A stretch of DNA of 64,000 bases from Sphingobium sp. Lineage in GTDB: Bacteria; Pseudomonadota; Alphaproteobacteria; Sphingomonadales; Sphingomonadaceae. Positions 25,246-35,062 of the stretch are shown piece by piece (within the stretch, counting starts at the first letter, position 1; the number at the start of each line of letters is the position of its first letter). The notes below the pieces were generated by a model. That model was given only the letters and a program-made list of their open reading frames with translations, was not told the origin of the DNA and searched no databases. Made by a program: the position numbers and the translations under genes. The DNA lies in the NCBI GenBank assembly GCA_022652485.1, contig JALCRK010000007.1:1-64000 (forward strand), in the 5' to 3' direction.

Positions 25246-26264
25246 AGGCGCTGCGCAAAGTCTTCGTCATGGCACTTGCCGTCCTGGCCATGGTCTTCGT
25301 AGGCCCTAGCCCCGCCCGCGCGGCATCGGTCACCTGCCACGGCAAGTTCATCAATCCGATCACCGATGTCTGCTGGTCGTGCCTGTTTCCGCTGTCGATC
25401 GGCGGCCTCTCGATCTGGAAGGGCTCGCGGCCTGATCCCAAGAACCCGACTTTTCCGCTCTGTGCCTGCGGCTCGCCCATTCCGCGCATCGGCATTTCGG
25501 TCGGGTTCTGGGAGCCGGTGCGGCTGATCGATGTAACCAATAAGGCCTGGTGCTTCCCCAATCTTGGCGGGATCAGCCTCAACCCGGGCTTCGATATCGG
25601 CAACGGCCATGTCCAGGGGCGCAGCCAGGTCGGCGGCAAGACCCAGAACAGCTCGCAGTGGCAGTCGCACTACTACATCTACCCGCTGCTCTACTGGATG
25701 GAGATCCTCACCGATTTTCTCTGTTTCGAGCAGACCACTTTCGACGTCGCCTATGTGACAGAGCTCGATCCGCTGTGGCAGGATTCGGCGCTGACCTCGA
25801 TCCTCAATCCCGAAGTCGCGCTCTTCGCCAATCCGATTGCCGCGGCCGCCTGCGCCGCAGACTGCGTGGCTTCCACGGCGAAACTGCCGATCGACCAGAT
25901 GTTCTGGTGCGCGGGCTGCAACGGCTCGATGTACCCGCTGAACGGTCATGTCCCGGCTCATGTGACCCCGGTTCAGGCCTCGCGGCTCGTCGCCGAACGC
26001 ATGCTCTACAAGGTTCACCGCCAGGCGCTGGCATGGGGGACAATGGGTTCGAAGGCGCTGTGCCACAAGTACCTGATGCCGGTGATGCGCAAGCAGCAAT
26101 ACCGGCTGCAGATGACCAATCCCATTTCGACAGTGAAGGGCCGCTACGCCTGCGCGCCGATCGGCGCGACCACGATCATTCCGCACACCGGCAAGTCCTT
26201 CCCGGTGAAGGGCGAGGACTTTGGCTACCTCGTCTGGCGCAAGCGCAACTGTTGCATGCTGTGA
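25242..26264 (+). CDS. traU: Type F conjugative transfer protein TraU
   Basis: The 340-residue periplasmic protein has a signal peptide (VFVMALAVLAMVFVGPSPAR) and the cysteine-rich TraU body: CHGKFINPITDVCWSCLFPL, PLCACGSP, then WCAGCNGSMYPLNGH. It assists pilus assembly and mating-pair stabilisation together with TraW and TrbC. Its start overlaps the end of the preceding traC-remnant frame. TraW, normally just upstream, is absent. The length matches the family (about 330). Confidence 0.94.
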   Translation: MKALRKVFVMALAVLAMVFVGPSPARAASVTCHGKFINPITDVCWSCLFPLSIGGLSIWKGSRPDPKNPTFPLCACGSPIPRIGISVGFWEPVRLIDVTNKAWCFPNLGGISLNPGFDIGNGHVQGRSQVGGKTQNSSQWQSHYYIYPLLYWMEILTDFLCFEQTTFDVAYVTELDPLWQDSALTSILNPEVALFANPIAAAACAADCVASTAKLPIDQMFWCAGCNGSMYPLNGHVPAHVTPVQASRLVAERMLYKVHRQALAWGTMGSKALCHKYLMPVMRKQQYRLQMTNPISTVKGRYACAPIGATTIIPHTGKSFPVKGEDFGYLVWRKRNCCML

Positions 26265-26278
26265 GGAGCGCGCGCGCC

Positions 26279-27037
26279 ATGATCCGGAAGCTGCCCCGGC
26301 CCACGCTTGCCGGTATGGCGGGCTTCCTTGCACTTGCCGCAGTCTCGGCGGCGCTCGCCCAGACAGTCGGCGACCTCGATCTCGGCGCGATCAAGACGCG
26401 CGGGACCGAGCAAGTGAAGGAGGCGCAAGCCTTCGTCGACGAAGTGGCGGGCAGGGGCGAGGCGCACCGGGCCGAGGCCGAAGAACTGAGGGATGAAGGC
26501 CTGAAGGCGGTTTCCGAACTCGATCCCGCCAGTCTACCCAAGGGTCCGGCGGGGCCAGTGGACTTCGACGAACTGCTGAGCGGCGCTGCCGCCAACACGC
26601 GCGCACCCATGGGCGAGGGGCCGCTGTTCACGGTCTTTGCCAGCCTGTCGATGCCGCAGGCAAGCCTGAGTGCCCTGATCCGCGACACGACAAAGGCCGG
26701 GGGTGTGGTCGTGTTTCGGGGATTTCCGCACGGCAGCACCAAGGCCTTTGTCGAAGGGCTGAAGCGCGTGGTCACCGATCAGGCGCAGGAAGCCCACATC
26801 GCGATCGACCCGCGGCTGTTTCGCGCCTTCAAGGTCACCGCCGCGCCGACCTTCGTGGTGACGGGTCGCGCATACGAGCTGTGCGACGGGTTCGATTGTT
26901 CGAGCGCGGCGCCCGACCACGACCGCATGGCGGGCAACGTCACGGTCGAATACGCGCTCGAGAGCTTTGCTTCGGCGCGCGGTCCCGGTGCCGGTGTCGC
27001 CGGCGTCGCGCTCGCCAACTTGCGCAAGCGGGACTGA
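26279..27037 (+). CDS. trbC: Type F pilus assembly protein TrbC
   Basis: The 252-residue protein has a signal peptide (GMAGFLALAAVSAALAQ), a coiled-coil-like stretch at about 45-75, and the TrbC domain: LFTVFASLSMPQASLSALIR, then VVVFRGFPHGSTKAF and VTAAPTFVVT. It acts in the periplasm with TraW and TraU. The ATG at 26279 follows GAGGAG. The traN gene begins two bases after the stop. Confidence 0.92.
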   Translation: MIRKLPRPTLAGMAGFLALAAVSAALAQTVGDLDLGAIKTRGTEQVKEAQAFVDEVAGRGEAHRAEAEELRDEGLKAVSELDPASLPKGPAGPVDFDELLSGAAANTRAPMGEGPLFTVFASLSMPQASLSALIRDTTKAGGVVVFRGFPHGSTKAFVEGLKRVVTDQAQEAHIAIDPRLFRAFKVTAAPTFVVTGRAYELCDGFDCSSAAPDHDRMAGNVTVEYALESFASARGPGAGVAGVALANLRKRD

Positions 27038-27038
27038 T

Positions 27039-28460
27039 ATGCGCGCACGCTCCCTCCCTCGGCGGGCCTGGTCCCGGCTCACGCCAGCAATACTGCTCCT
27101 CGGCGCGGTGCTTGGCCTTATTGGCGGGACAGCAAACGCACAGGTCTATATCCCGCCGCCCGACGACCTGATTGAAAATCTGCCTGTCCTGCCGTCCGCG
27201 ATCGACCCTGGCATCGCGCCGCCCGCACCGCCGCCCCCTTCCGCGCCTGTGACCATGACGGCGGACGAGGCCAAGGCCGAGGCGCGTGGGCTTGGAAGCA
27301 CGCTGCGCGGAGCCTACGAAGGACTGACCCAGGCGCCGGGCGCAGCCGGGCAGATTCCAGGCTATCAGGACACCTATCCGGGCCAGACGAGCTATTACAC
27401 CAACTCCGAAGCCATGCAGAGCGATGGCGCGGTGGCGGGCTGGAACAGCGAGGCCTACCAGACCGCCAATTCCACAACGCGGCCGACGGTCGATATCACC
27501 CGCGGCGATCTTTCTCGCGCCACCGCAATCGAGGCCGATCCGAACGCCTATCTGGACGGCATGAGCGCCGATGGTTCGACCGGATCCTGCACGCCGCTGC
27601 CGCCGGGCTCGGGCACAGCCAATACCGCCGAATGGACCTGTCATGTGGGTTCAAGCGTGGTGGAGCAGCCACGGACCTGCACCCGCAGCCTGGCAGTCGC
27701 TGAATGGAACGACACCCTTTACCAGTATCTTTGCGTTACAGCTGCCGGTTTCGATGGCTGCGCATCGCTCGCCGGCAATGCCATGTGCCACAGGACCGCG
27801 AGCTATCCGGTACCCGAATATGGCCTGACGGTCGATTATTACGACTGCGACAGCCCGGTCAGCGATCCGGGCGCCTACCTCATGGGCACGCTGCCAAAGC
27901 CGCCGCCTGCGGGCGCATTTCAGGTCGTGAGCAATGTCTATCGCTGCAACCGCGAGGGGATCGCCGACGCCCTGACCTTCGATCCCGTCACCGGCACGCC
28001 GCTGCAATACCTGACTGGCCTCCAGCAATGCGGGTCGATTGCCTCCAATGCCAGCTGCACGGTCACCAGCGCCACCGCAGCTGGCCTAGCTGAGCGCTCA
28101 CTTTGCAAGACCTGGGACTTCATCGGCGATCCTTTCGGCGGCGGCTCGCTCTATTGCCTCGAGCCCGCCGCGCCCGAGGAAGTCTACGTCTGCACCGCAA
28201 ATGTTGCGGGGATGACGGCGGAAAGCGCGATCTCGAAATGGTTCGTCGAGACCTGGACCGACAACGCCTGGGGCAAGCCCAAGACCGAAACCTGCGAAGG
28301 CTTCTCGATTTTCGAGTTCCAGCAGCTCGATCTTGCCGCGATGGATTTTTCCGAGGTCTACGCTGACTTCATGGAAGCCGCGAAGCTCCCCGACGAAGCC
28401 GCCGCCCTCGTCCAGATCCAGCAGAAAATCGCGGACTATTACGCCGCGCACAAGCCGTGA
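27039..28460 (+). CDS. traN: TraN-like mating-pair stabilisation protein, short form
   Basis: The 473-residue outer-membrane protein has a signal peptide (PAILLLGAVLGLIGGTANAQ), a proline-rich linker and cysteine-rich body (CTPLPPGSG, EWTCHVGSSVVEQPRTC, GGGSLYCLEP). It ends with AWGKPKTETCEGFSIFEFQQ then LDLAAMDFSEVY, the TraN C-terminal pattern. TraN contacts the recipient surface. F TraN is about 600 residues. I do not see the FCC-type segment that normally precedes the W-G motif, so an internal loss is possible. Confidence 0.8.
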   Translation: MRARSLPRRAWSRLTPAILLLGAVLGLIGGTANAQVYIPPPDDLIENLPVLPSAIDPGIAPPAPPPPSAPVTMTADEAKAEARGLGSTLRGAYEGLTQAPGAAGQIPGYQDTYPGQTSYYTNSEAMQSDGAVAGWNSEAYQTANSTTRPTVDITRGDLSRATAIEADPNAYLDGMSADGSTGSCTPLPPGSGTANTAEWTCHVGSSVVEQPRTCTRSLAVAEWNDTLYQYLCVTAAGFDGCASLAGNAMCHRTASYPVPEYGLTVDYYDCDSPVSDPGAYLMGTLPKPPPAGAFQVVSNVYRCNREGIADALTFDPVTGTPLQYLTGLQQCGSIASNASCTVTSATAAGLAERSLCKTWDFIGDPFGGGSLYCLEPAAPEEVYVCTANVAGMTAESAISKWFVETWTDNAWGKPKTETCEGFSIFEFQQLDLAAMDFSEVYADFMEAAKLPDEAAALVQIQQKIADYYAAHKP

Positions 28461-28470
28461 GGAGATCGTC

Positions 28471-28860
28471 ATGACCAAAAAATACGAGAGGCAGCCTCCC
28501 GGCGACGTGCGTGCGTTTGCGGTCGGCGGCAACCTGCTTTGGCCCAACATGGCCCTGTCCGAATTCTTCGTCGTCTTGGCTTTGTGCCGCCGCGGACCGT
28601 CGACCTCTGCCGAGGTCGCACGCGAAGTATCGACCTGGCTCGACACGCCGCTGCCTCCCGGTGGCCTCAAGCGCACGCTGCACGTGGTAGCCGGGCTGGG
28701 CTGGGCGCACCACACCGAGGGAGTTTACGCGATCAGGAGCGAGGGGATCAAGATCATGCGCAGCTGTCATGTCGCTTATATGCGTATGTTGAGTGACGGC
28801 CCGGCACACCCGGATGCCGCCGTTCTTAAGTGCTGCATCGAAAAATCCGAAAGGTCCTGA
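28471..28860 (+). CDS. Unknown tra-operon protein, winged-helix-like
   Basis: The 129-residue soluble protein lies between traN and traF. The segment ALSEFFVVLALCRRGPSTSA with EVAREVSTWLDTPLP resembles a small winged-helix fold (PadR-like), followed by a strand pair HHTEGVYAIRSEGIK. GGAG stands before the ATG, and its stop overlaps the traF start (TGATG). It is not a known F gene at this position. A regulator or assembly factor are both possible. Confidence 0.6.
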   Translation: MTKKYERQPPGDVRAFAVGGNLLWPNMALSEFFVVLALCRRGPSTSAEVAREVSTWLDTPLPPGGLKRTLHVVAGLGWAHHTEGVYAIRSEGIKIMRSCHVAYMRMLSDGPAHPDAAVLKCCIEKSERS

Positions 28861-29681
28861 TGATGCTCCAGCGGTCACGAATATCGCTCGCTGTGCTGGC
28901 CGCACTGCTTGCAGCATCCACCACTCTGGCGATTGCGGCCGACCGGAACGGCGACGGTGTCGAAGTCGAACAGCAGGAAGACGCGCTTTATTGCAAAGAG
29001 CGAAGGCTCGGCACCTGGTTCTACTGCGAAAAGCCGAAGGAGGCGCCGCGGACCACGGCCGCACCGCAAGCGTCCGCGCGGGATCGCCTGGCCGCGATCA
29101 GTACCAGTCTCGAGGAGCTGAAGGCGCGCGCGATCCTCGAGCCGAGCCCCGAGAACGTTACTGCCTATGTCCGCTTCCAGCGCGAGCAGCTCGACCGTTC
29201 CTCGATGTTCGCCGATGTCTGGCAGCGCGCACTGTGGCAGGATCCAGGGCTCGACTACACATTGCAGCGCCCGGTCTCGACGCTCGGCAAGCGGGCGTGG
29301 ATTGACCAGCGCAAGGGCGACCGCGACCTGGTCATGGCCCAGCTCTCGCAGCGCTACGGGGTGTTCTACTTCTACGCCTCGAGCTGCGGGGCCTGCGACA
29401 TCTTCTCGCCAATCCTCAAAGCCGTCAGCGACAAGTACGGGCTCTCGGTGCTCGCCGTCTCGATGGACGGCGGACCTTCGGCGGTCTTCCCCGGCTACAT
29501 GGTCGATAGCGGCCAATACGAGCGCCTTGGCATGGGCACCGACCGGCAAGTGCCTGCGCTCGTCCTGTTCGACAGCGTGACCAAGCAGCCCATGCCGATC
29601 GGCTACGGAATCCTCAGCCAGGACGAGATCATGGACCGGGTGTTCCAGCTGACCCAGGTTGCCGCCGGGAGTGACTACTGA
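28860..29681 (+). CDS. traF: Type F conjugal pilus assembly protein TraF
   Basis: The 273-residue periplasmic protein has a signal peptide (SLAVLAALLAASTTLAIAA) and conserved TraF features (LYCKERRLGTWFYCEKP, QREQLDRSSMFADVWQRALW). A thioredoxin-like domain has an intact CxxC in ASSCGACDIFSPIL; the F-plasmid TraF lacks this pair, so this copy may be redox active. Coupled to traH by TGATG. Confidence 0.93.
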   Translation: MMLQRSRISLAVLAALLAASTTLAIAADRNGDGVEVEQQEDALYCKERRLGTWFYCEKPKEAPRTTAAPQASARDRLAAISTSLEELKARAILEPSPENVTAYVRFQREQLDRSSMFADVWQRALWQDPGLDYTLQRPVSTLGKRAWIDQRKGDRDLVMAQLSQRYGVFYFYASSCGACDIFSPILKAVSDKYGLSVLAVSMDGGPSAVFPGYMVDSGQYERLGMGTDRQVPALVLFDSVTKQPMPIGYGILSQDEIMDRVFQLTQVAAGSDY

Positions 29682-31159
29682 TGCGAAAATCCCGTTCCTG
29701 TCGCCGCAGCGCAAAGAATCTTCGGCCCCGGTTTGCCGGCGTCTCGGCGCGGGTGCTCGGCACCCTGCTCGCCGGCTCGATCGTGCTCGCCTCGCCGGCC
29801 CCGGCACTTGCCGGAGTCGAGGGCGAGATGCAGAACTTCATGTCCGAGATGGGCGTGCAGGGAAACGTCACGGGGCCTAGCGCCTACCAAGGCCAGTCGG
29901 CGGGCTACTATTCGGGCGGGGCGGTCTGGTCGCGGTTTCCGCAAAAGAACATCCAGCCCTTCAACATCCAGTTGCCGCACGCGCGCGCCGGCTGCGGCGG
30001 CATCGACCTGTTTGCGGGCTCGTTCTCGTTCATCAACACCGCCGAACTCGTGGCCATGCTCAAGGCCACTGCCAACAACGCGCTCGGCTTCGCCTTCAAG
30101 CTCGCCATCGACACGATCTCGCCCGAGATCGGCAAGGTCATGGATGAGCTCGCCCAGAAGGTGCAGCAGATGAACCAGATGAACATCTCGAGCTGCGAGA
30201 CCGCGCAGGCGCTGGTGGGCGGGCTGTGGCCGACTTCCGACACGGCCTCCTCGGTGATCTGCGAGGCGATCGCCAACAGCCAGGGCGCGGTCGCCGACTG
30301 GGCCAAGGCGCGCCAGCAATGCAACAACGGCGGCCAGCGCGAGGCCCTGAAGGGCGCAAATTCCGACCCGGACATGCGCGAACAGGCGGGCATGCCCAAC
30401 AACTATACCTGGGAGGCTTTGGGCAAGAAATACGGCGGGTTCGATGCCCAGTTCCGCGAGTTCCTGATGACGCTGGTCGGCACGGTGATCTACGACCCCA
30501 ATGGCACTGGCGGCAAACCGCGCGTCCAGTTCATCGGCCCGGCCGATAGCGCGCTGATCAGCGCCATGCTCGATGGCACGTCATCGACGCCGCACAAGGT
30601 CTGGAGCTGCGGCTCGGATACCAGCAAGTGCATGAACCCCAGCGAGATCGACATGGTGATCGGACCCAACGCGGCGATCAAGACCAAGGTGCGCGCGCTT
30701 ATCGAGTCCATGGCCCTCAAGGTGCGCGATCCCGGAGCCTCGCTGACGACGGGCGAGGTCCAGCTTCTCGGCATGGCGAGCGTGCCGGTCTACAAGATCA
30801 TCACCGTGAGCGCGGCCGCCGAGTTCGGGATCTCGGCCCAGGAGATCAACGACCTTTCCGAAATCGTTGCGGTCGATCTGGTCACCACCATGACCATGCG
30901 GTTCATCGACATGGCAATCAATTCGCGGTCCGACTTCAACGGCGCGGACGCGGATAGCTTACGCGAATGGCGTGAGGGGCTTTACGAAACCCGGCGCAAC
31001 TTCCTCGGGATCGCGGCGCGGACCTCTGACCGCTTCGACCAGACCTTTGCGCTGATCCAGCGCACGCAGATGCTGGAGAAGACCCTGCGCACGCAATTGA
31101 GCCCGCAGATGTCGGCGGCGCTGCGCTTCTCGCGCACCTTGAACCAACAGGTCCAGTAA
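29681..31159 (+). CDS. traH: Type F conjugal transfer protein TraH
   Basis: The 492-residue periplasmic and outer-membrane-associated protein has a signal sequence (LGTLLAGSIVLASPAPALAG), then GVEGEMQNFMSEMGVQGNVT, RAGCGGIDLFAGSFSFINT and CETAQALVGGLWP, all typical of TraH. It forms an outer-membrane complex with TraF and TraU. Length is near F TraH (about 458). It precedes traG by 13 bases. Confidence 0.95.
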   Translation: MRKSRSCRRSAKNLRPRFAGVSARVLGTLLAGSIVLASPAPALAGVEGEMQNFMSEMGVQGNVTGPSAYQGQSAGYYSGGAVWSRFPQKNIQPFNIQLPHARAGCGGIDLFAGSFSFINTAELVAMLKATANNALGFAFKLAIDTISPEIGKVMDELAQKVQQMNQMNISSCETAQALVGGLWPTSDTASSVICEAIANSQGAVADWAKARQQCNNGGQREALKGANSDPDMREQAGMPNNYTWEALGKKYGGFDAQFREFLMTLVGTVIYDPNGTGGKPRVQFIGPADSALISAMLDGTSSTPHKVWSCGSDTSKCMNPSEIDMVIGPNAAIKTKVRALIESMALKVRDPGASLTTGEVQLLGMASVPVYKIITVSAAAEFGISAQEINDLSEIVAVDLVTTMTMRFIDMAINSRSDFNGADADSLREWREGLYETRRNFLGIAARTSDRFDQTFALIQRTQMLEKTLRTQLSPQMSAALRFSRTLNQQVQ

Positions 31160-31172
31160 GGGGCGCTGGCGG

Positions 31173-33212
31173 ATGCTCGAGGTCTACACGGTCGGCGGCG
31201 GCGACTATCTCGTCAACACCTTCAACGCGATCGCCGCCTGGACCGGTTCGGGCGGGTTCAAGTCGCTGATCCGGGTCGTCATGGTGATGGGGCTGATCTA
31301 CGCGCTCCTCATCACCGCGATGGATCTCGACTGGCGCGCCTGGTTTCGCTGGTTCATCCAGTCGACGCTGATCTACCTCGTGCTCATGGTGCCGACGGTC
31401 ACGATCAAGGTCACCGACCGCATCAATCCGGGCCTCGCGCCATCAACTGTCGCCAATGTGCCGATCGGGCTCGGCGTCATGGCCTCGTTCACCAGTCAGG
31501 TAAGCGACTACTTCACCCGCACTGCCGAGACGGTGTTCGTCATGCCGGCGGCCTTGAACTATTCCAATGGCGGCTTCGTCTACGGTGCGCGGATGTGGGA
31601 CAAGGTGCGCGGGTTCGAGATCCGCAATCCCGTGTTCAAGGCCAACTTGGACGGCTACCTCAAGCAGTGCGCCTATTACGACATCCTGCTCGGCACCAAG
31701 AGCTTGAAGCTGCTCAGCGAGTCGACCGATCTCTGGGCCGACCTTGGGGTGGGTGCCGCCACCAACCGCGGCATGAAGTATCTGACCGATACCGGTGGCG
31801 GGACGGTCGATATCGAGGGCAAGACCTGCGCAGAGGCTTGGGGCCTGATCGATGCGCAGTGGGACACCGAGATCAATGCCTATGCGCTGCCATTCGCGCA
31901 TTCGATGTACCCCAAGCTTACCCAGGCCGCCGCCGGTGCAAAGCTCGCCGCCGATGTTCCGGTGGTCTCGCAGCTGCTCACCGGCAGCGCCATGACCCGC
32001 AACCAGTTCTTCAAGCAGAAGAGCATGGTCGATGCTTTCGAGGCCGCCCAGCTCGACTTCGGCAATGCCGACAGCGATTCCTTCGCGCTCCAGCGCGCTG
32101 ATGCCCAGACCCGCAACGCCATGACCACCACGGCCGAGCAGGGGCTGATCTGGATTCCGGTGCTGAACGTGGTGCTGACGGTCGTGTTCTACGCGCTGTT
32201 TCCGATCGTTTTTCCGCTGCTGCTGTTTCCGCGCAGCGGTATCGCGACGCTCAAGGGCTATTTTGCCGGTTTCTTCTACCTTGCCGCCTGGGGACCAATC
32301 TACGTCCTCATTCACATGTTCATCATGGACCGCCTCGCAGCGCAGACCAATGCGGCGGCAGCGGGCGGGGTGAGCCTTGTGAACTGGGCCGGGATCGATG
32401 CCGTCAATCAGGACGTCGCCACCATGGCGGGGTTCCTGATGATGTCGGTGCCGGTGCTTGCTCTCATGGTGATGCGCGGCACCATGTCGGTCGCCTCCAA
32501 CATGGGCTCGATGCTCGCCCCTGCGCAGGGCGGGGCGGATGCAGCCGCGCTTGAGCGAACCACTGGCAACTATGCCTTCGGTGATGTCAGCCATGGCAAT
32601 CTCAATGCCAACAACCGCCAGATGGCGCAGTGGAACCAGGCGCCCAACCTCATGGCTGGCGCCGCCCATTCAGGATTCCGCGGCGATGATGGCCGCATGT
32701 ACCATCAGTACGGCGAGGGCCACACGGTGATCGACAGCAGCGGCGCCATCTCGCAGCTGCCGTTCAAGGCGTCGATGACACGCGGTTACGCCAGTGATCT
32801 CAGGAACCAGGGTCAGTGGTACATGAACGAGGCCGAGCGCATCGAGAATGGCACATCGGCGACCTGGAGCAGTTCGCGCGGAACATTCGGCAGTGCGGTC
32901 GCTGCCAGCAGCGAGGTCAGCGGGTCGCGAAGCGAGCGCGGGTCGCGTTCGTCAGACACCCACAATGTCGGCGGCAATGTCATGGTCGAGGGCTCATCGG
33001 GCAAGTCCACGCGCGAAGTCACGAATGACGATCTGATCCTGCGGCAGGGCAACAGTCGATCGAGTGGGAATTTTGATCAGCGGGCGTTTGGAGGCTCGGT
33101 AACTGGCTCTGCAAATGGAACTATTGGAACGCCCGGGAAGGATCTTGCAGGTAGCGGTGTTTCGGCGGGCCTTGGCGCTTCGATTTTTGGCAGGCGGGAA
33201 TGGGGGGGATGA
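31173..33212 (+). pseudogene. traG: TraG N-terminal part, ended by a frameshift
   Basis: The 679 codons hold the multi-pass inner-membrane half of TraG: MVMGLIYALLITAMDLDWRA, an internal helix group around 330-440, and a serine-, glycine- and asparagine-rich C-terminal region. It then stops at REWGG. The next frame continues the protein, so the stop comes from a frameshift in a run of seven G residues near 33201-33208. F TraG (about 940 residues) acts in pilus assembly, mating stabilisation and entry exclusion. A sequencing error in the G-run is the other explanation. Confidence 0.85.
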
Positions 33213-34215
33213 CGCCAGAACCGGATCCGAACGATCTGCGACGAACCAGGTCACCCGCGGTACGGACAAGTCCGAGGATGTGGGCAGCCGGGTCGTCGTC
33301 AGCGGCAACAGCGGCGATGTCCGGTCGTCGGGCACATTCAGCCAGAACTCCGATTATACCGATGCCAGCCAGAGCCGGACTACGACTGACGGCACAGATT
33401 GGCGGATTGCCGAGGCCGACGAGCGGCGCGCGGCGGCTGCGCGGTACCGCGAGATTGGCGGCAGGATGATGTCCGAAGCAAGCTACGCGGAGAGCCATGG
33501 ATTCCAGGTGTCGAGCGACATGTCTAACCTGATCCAGGATCGCTACGAGGCCCTGCAGCGTGAACATCCTGAATGGCATCTTCCCGACATCTCGAACCCG
33601 CGCCTCGACTACCGCGATCTCGCAAGGCGCGATCAGGCCATCAGCTACATCATGGATGACCTGATGAGTGACCTGCGCAATCGGCGTATCGACGAACTGG
33701 CGGACGTATCCGATATCGCCGGTAAAGGTGCGCTCGGCAGCAATGCCGAGCTTGGCATGCCGGACAGCGTTGCATTGCCGCCTTCCGGGGGCTCGTCGGC
33801 ACTCGTAGCCTCAGCCTTGGAAGGAGGAACGCTTCTGGCGGCTCCCGATGGGCCGGTTGATGGAGCGAAGCTTGCGCGCGAGCTGGGACTAGGCATCAAA
33901 CCCAGCGCGCAACTAGGCCGGATGGATGGCGAACTCGTACCAGCCATGGGCGTGGTGGCAGAGGAAGCAACGGCGCTTGGCCTGCCAAGGCCCGTTGTCA
34001 CGTCGGGCAATGACAGTACCCAGCACGTTGCTGGTTCCGCCCATTATGACAACCGGGCGCTCGACTTCCGTGGGAACAACATCTCTGACGCACAAGGAGC
34101 GCAATGGGCCGCACGCGTGCAGGAGCGTCTAGGGCCATCATATGCAGTCGGTTTTGAGCGGTTCCCTGACAACCCGGCTCGGGATCATCTGCATGTTGCT
34201 AAACGACGCAGTTGA
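33115..34215 (+). pseudogene. traG: TraG C-terminal part in the shifted frame, with M15-like peptidase end
   Basis: TraG homology resumes at about 33205 (GGDDARTGSERSATNQVTRG) and runs through a helical periplasmic region (AAARYREIGGRMMSEASYAE). The last 100 residues look like a zinc peptidase of the M15 (D-Ala-D-Ala carboxypeptidase-like) type: SAHYDNRALDFRG gives a histidine and aspartate, and RDHLHV gives the final H-x-H. This may be a wall-cleaving domain on TraG. The codons before 33205 are a shadow of the first frame. Confidence 0.75.
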
Positions 34216-34217
34216 AA

Positions 34218-34424
34218 TCAGCCAACGATTCCGGATTCAACGAGAAACACGATTACAAAGGCGATCATGCATACCACTACTGTCGGCAAAACGTAGGGAT
34301 TGCCGTCCTGTACCGATGGATCGGCATGCGGAACAGATGGCAACGGCAGGCCGGTGACAGGATCAGTGTTCGCTGCGCGGCAAGCCAAGGGTAAGCCATC
34401 CAGTCCGTATCGATCGTGGTTCAT
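34218..34424 (-). CDS. Small tail-anchored membrane protein
   Basis: The 68-residue product has a hydrophilic N-terminus with repeated proline-aspartate turns (DPVTGLPLPSVPHADP) and one C-terminal membrane helix (LPTVVVCMIAFVIVFLVESG). AAGGAG lies eight bases before the ATG, which makes a real gene likely. It is convergent with traG. No family recognised; entry-exclusion-like roles are conceivable but unsupported. Confidence 0.6.
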   Translation of the reverse strand: MNHDRYGLDGLPLACRAANTDPVTGLPLPSVPHADPSVQDGNPYVLPTVVVCMIAFVIVFLVESGIVG

Positions 34425-34671
34425 GTTGGGGCTCCTTGCTCTGGCAATCGATACCCTGTTCGGGCCGATTTTTCAATGATGTGCCAGGAAAAAGGGTGAG
34501 CCCCCGCCGCCCATTCCGCACCCTCGCACTCCTCGGCGCAGAGCGCCGGATCTGGTGATGGCAATTACGCGATCTCAGGCGCGTGCGGTGATTGAGCGCG
34601 CTATTCTCCGCATATATTGCGGCGATTGTCGTCCCGGCGACCTCTAGGCTGCCGAGCTCGCGACTTGACAA

Positions 34672-34689
34672 TGTAAGAATTATTCCTTA
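34672..34689. promoter_or_regulatory. Palindromic operator and promoter for prlF-yhaV
   Basis: GTAAGAATTATTCCTTAC is an 18-base imperfect palindrome that begins three bases after a TTGACA -35-like hexamer (34664-34669) and ends 27 bases before the prlF ATG. It covers the expected -10 region, the usual place for antitoxin autorepression. Antitoxin binding is inferred. Confidence 0.6.
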
Positions 34690-34716
34690 CCTTCCGGCTG
34701 TCGCATGGAGAGTATT

Positions 34717-35040
34717 ATGGCAATCGCGCTCGAGGAATTCAGCACCATTACCGCGAAGGGTCAGACGACGATCCCCAAGGCAGTCCGTCAGGCGCTGGGC
34801 GTCGGTTACGGTGGCCGCATTGCCTTTCGCGTGAGCGATGGCGGCGTGACCGTTTGCCGTGCGGATAGCGATGAGGATCCGGCAGTCGAGAGCTTCCTGA
34901 GCTTTTTGGCTGCCGATCTGAAACAGCACCCTGAGGCCGTGAAAGCGCTTTCGCCCGATCTCACCGCCCGCATTGCCGCGCTGACCGCAAATATTCCGGT
35001 CGATCTCGATGACGCGATCGACGGCGACGTCTCGCTTTGA
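34717..35040 (+). CDS. prlF: PrlF-type antitoxin (AbrB/SpoVT fold)
   Basis: The 107-residue protein has the swapped-hairpin DNA-binding start, FSTITAKGQTTIPKAVRQAL, then RIAFRVSDGGVTVCRAD and an acidic helical C-terminus that would wrap the toxin. It neutralises YhaV and represses the pair's promoter. Partner gene follows 22 bases downstream. The second ATG (34717) is chosen to match the family N-terminus; an ATG at 34705 is in the same frame. Confidence 0.9.
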   Translation: MAIALEEFSTITAKGQTTIPKAVRQALGVGYGGRIAFRVSDGGVTVCRADSDEDPAVESFLSFLAADLKQHPEAVKALSPDLTARIAALTANIPVDLDDAIDGDVSL

Positions 35041-35062
35041 GCAATGACCCGGACTTGCTCAA

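Noticed and set aside
25550-26278. Upstream extension of the TrbC frame
   Set aside because: It overlaps traU in another frame; the ATG at 26279 has a ribosome-binding site and signal peptide.
31443-32669. 400-codon frame antisense to traG
   Set aside because: It lies wholly inside traG in the opposite strand, is histidine/glycine-rich low-complexity, and shows no recognisable domain.
34363-34671. 102-codon minus-strand frame upstream of prlF
   Set aside because: No ribosome-binding site or motif, and it overlaps the start of the better supported small membrane protein gene.
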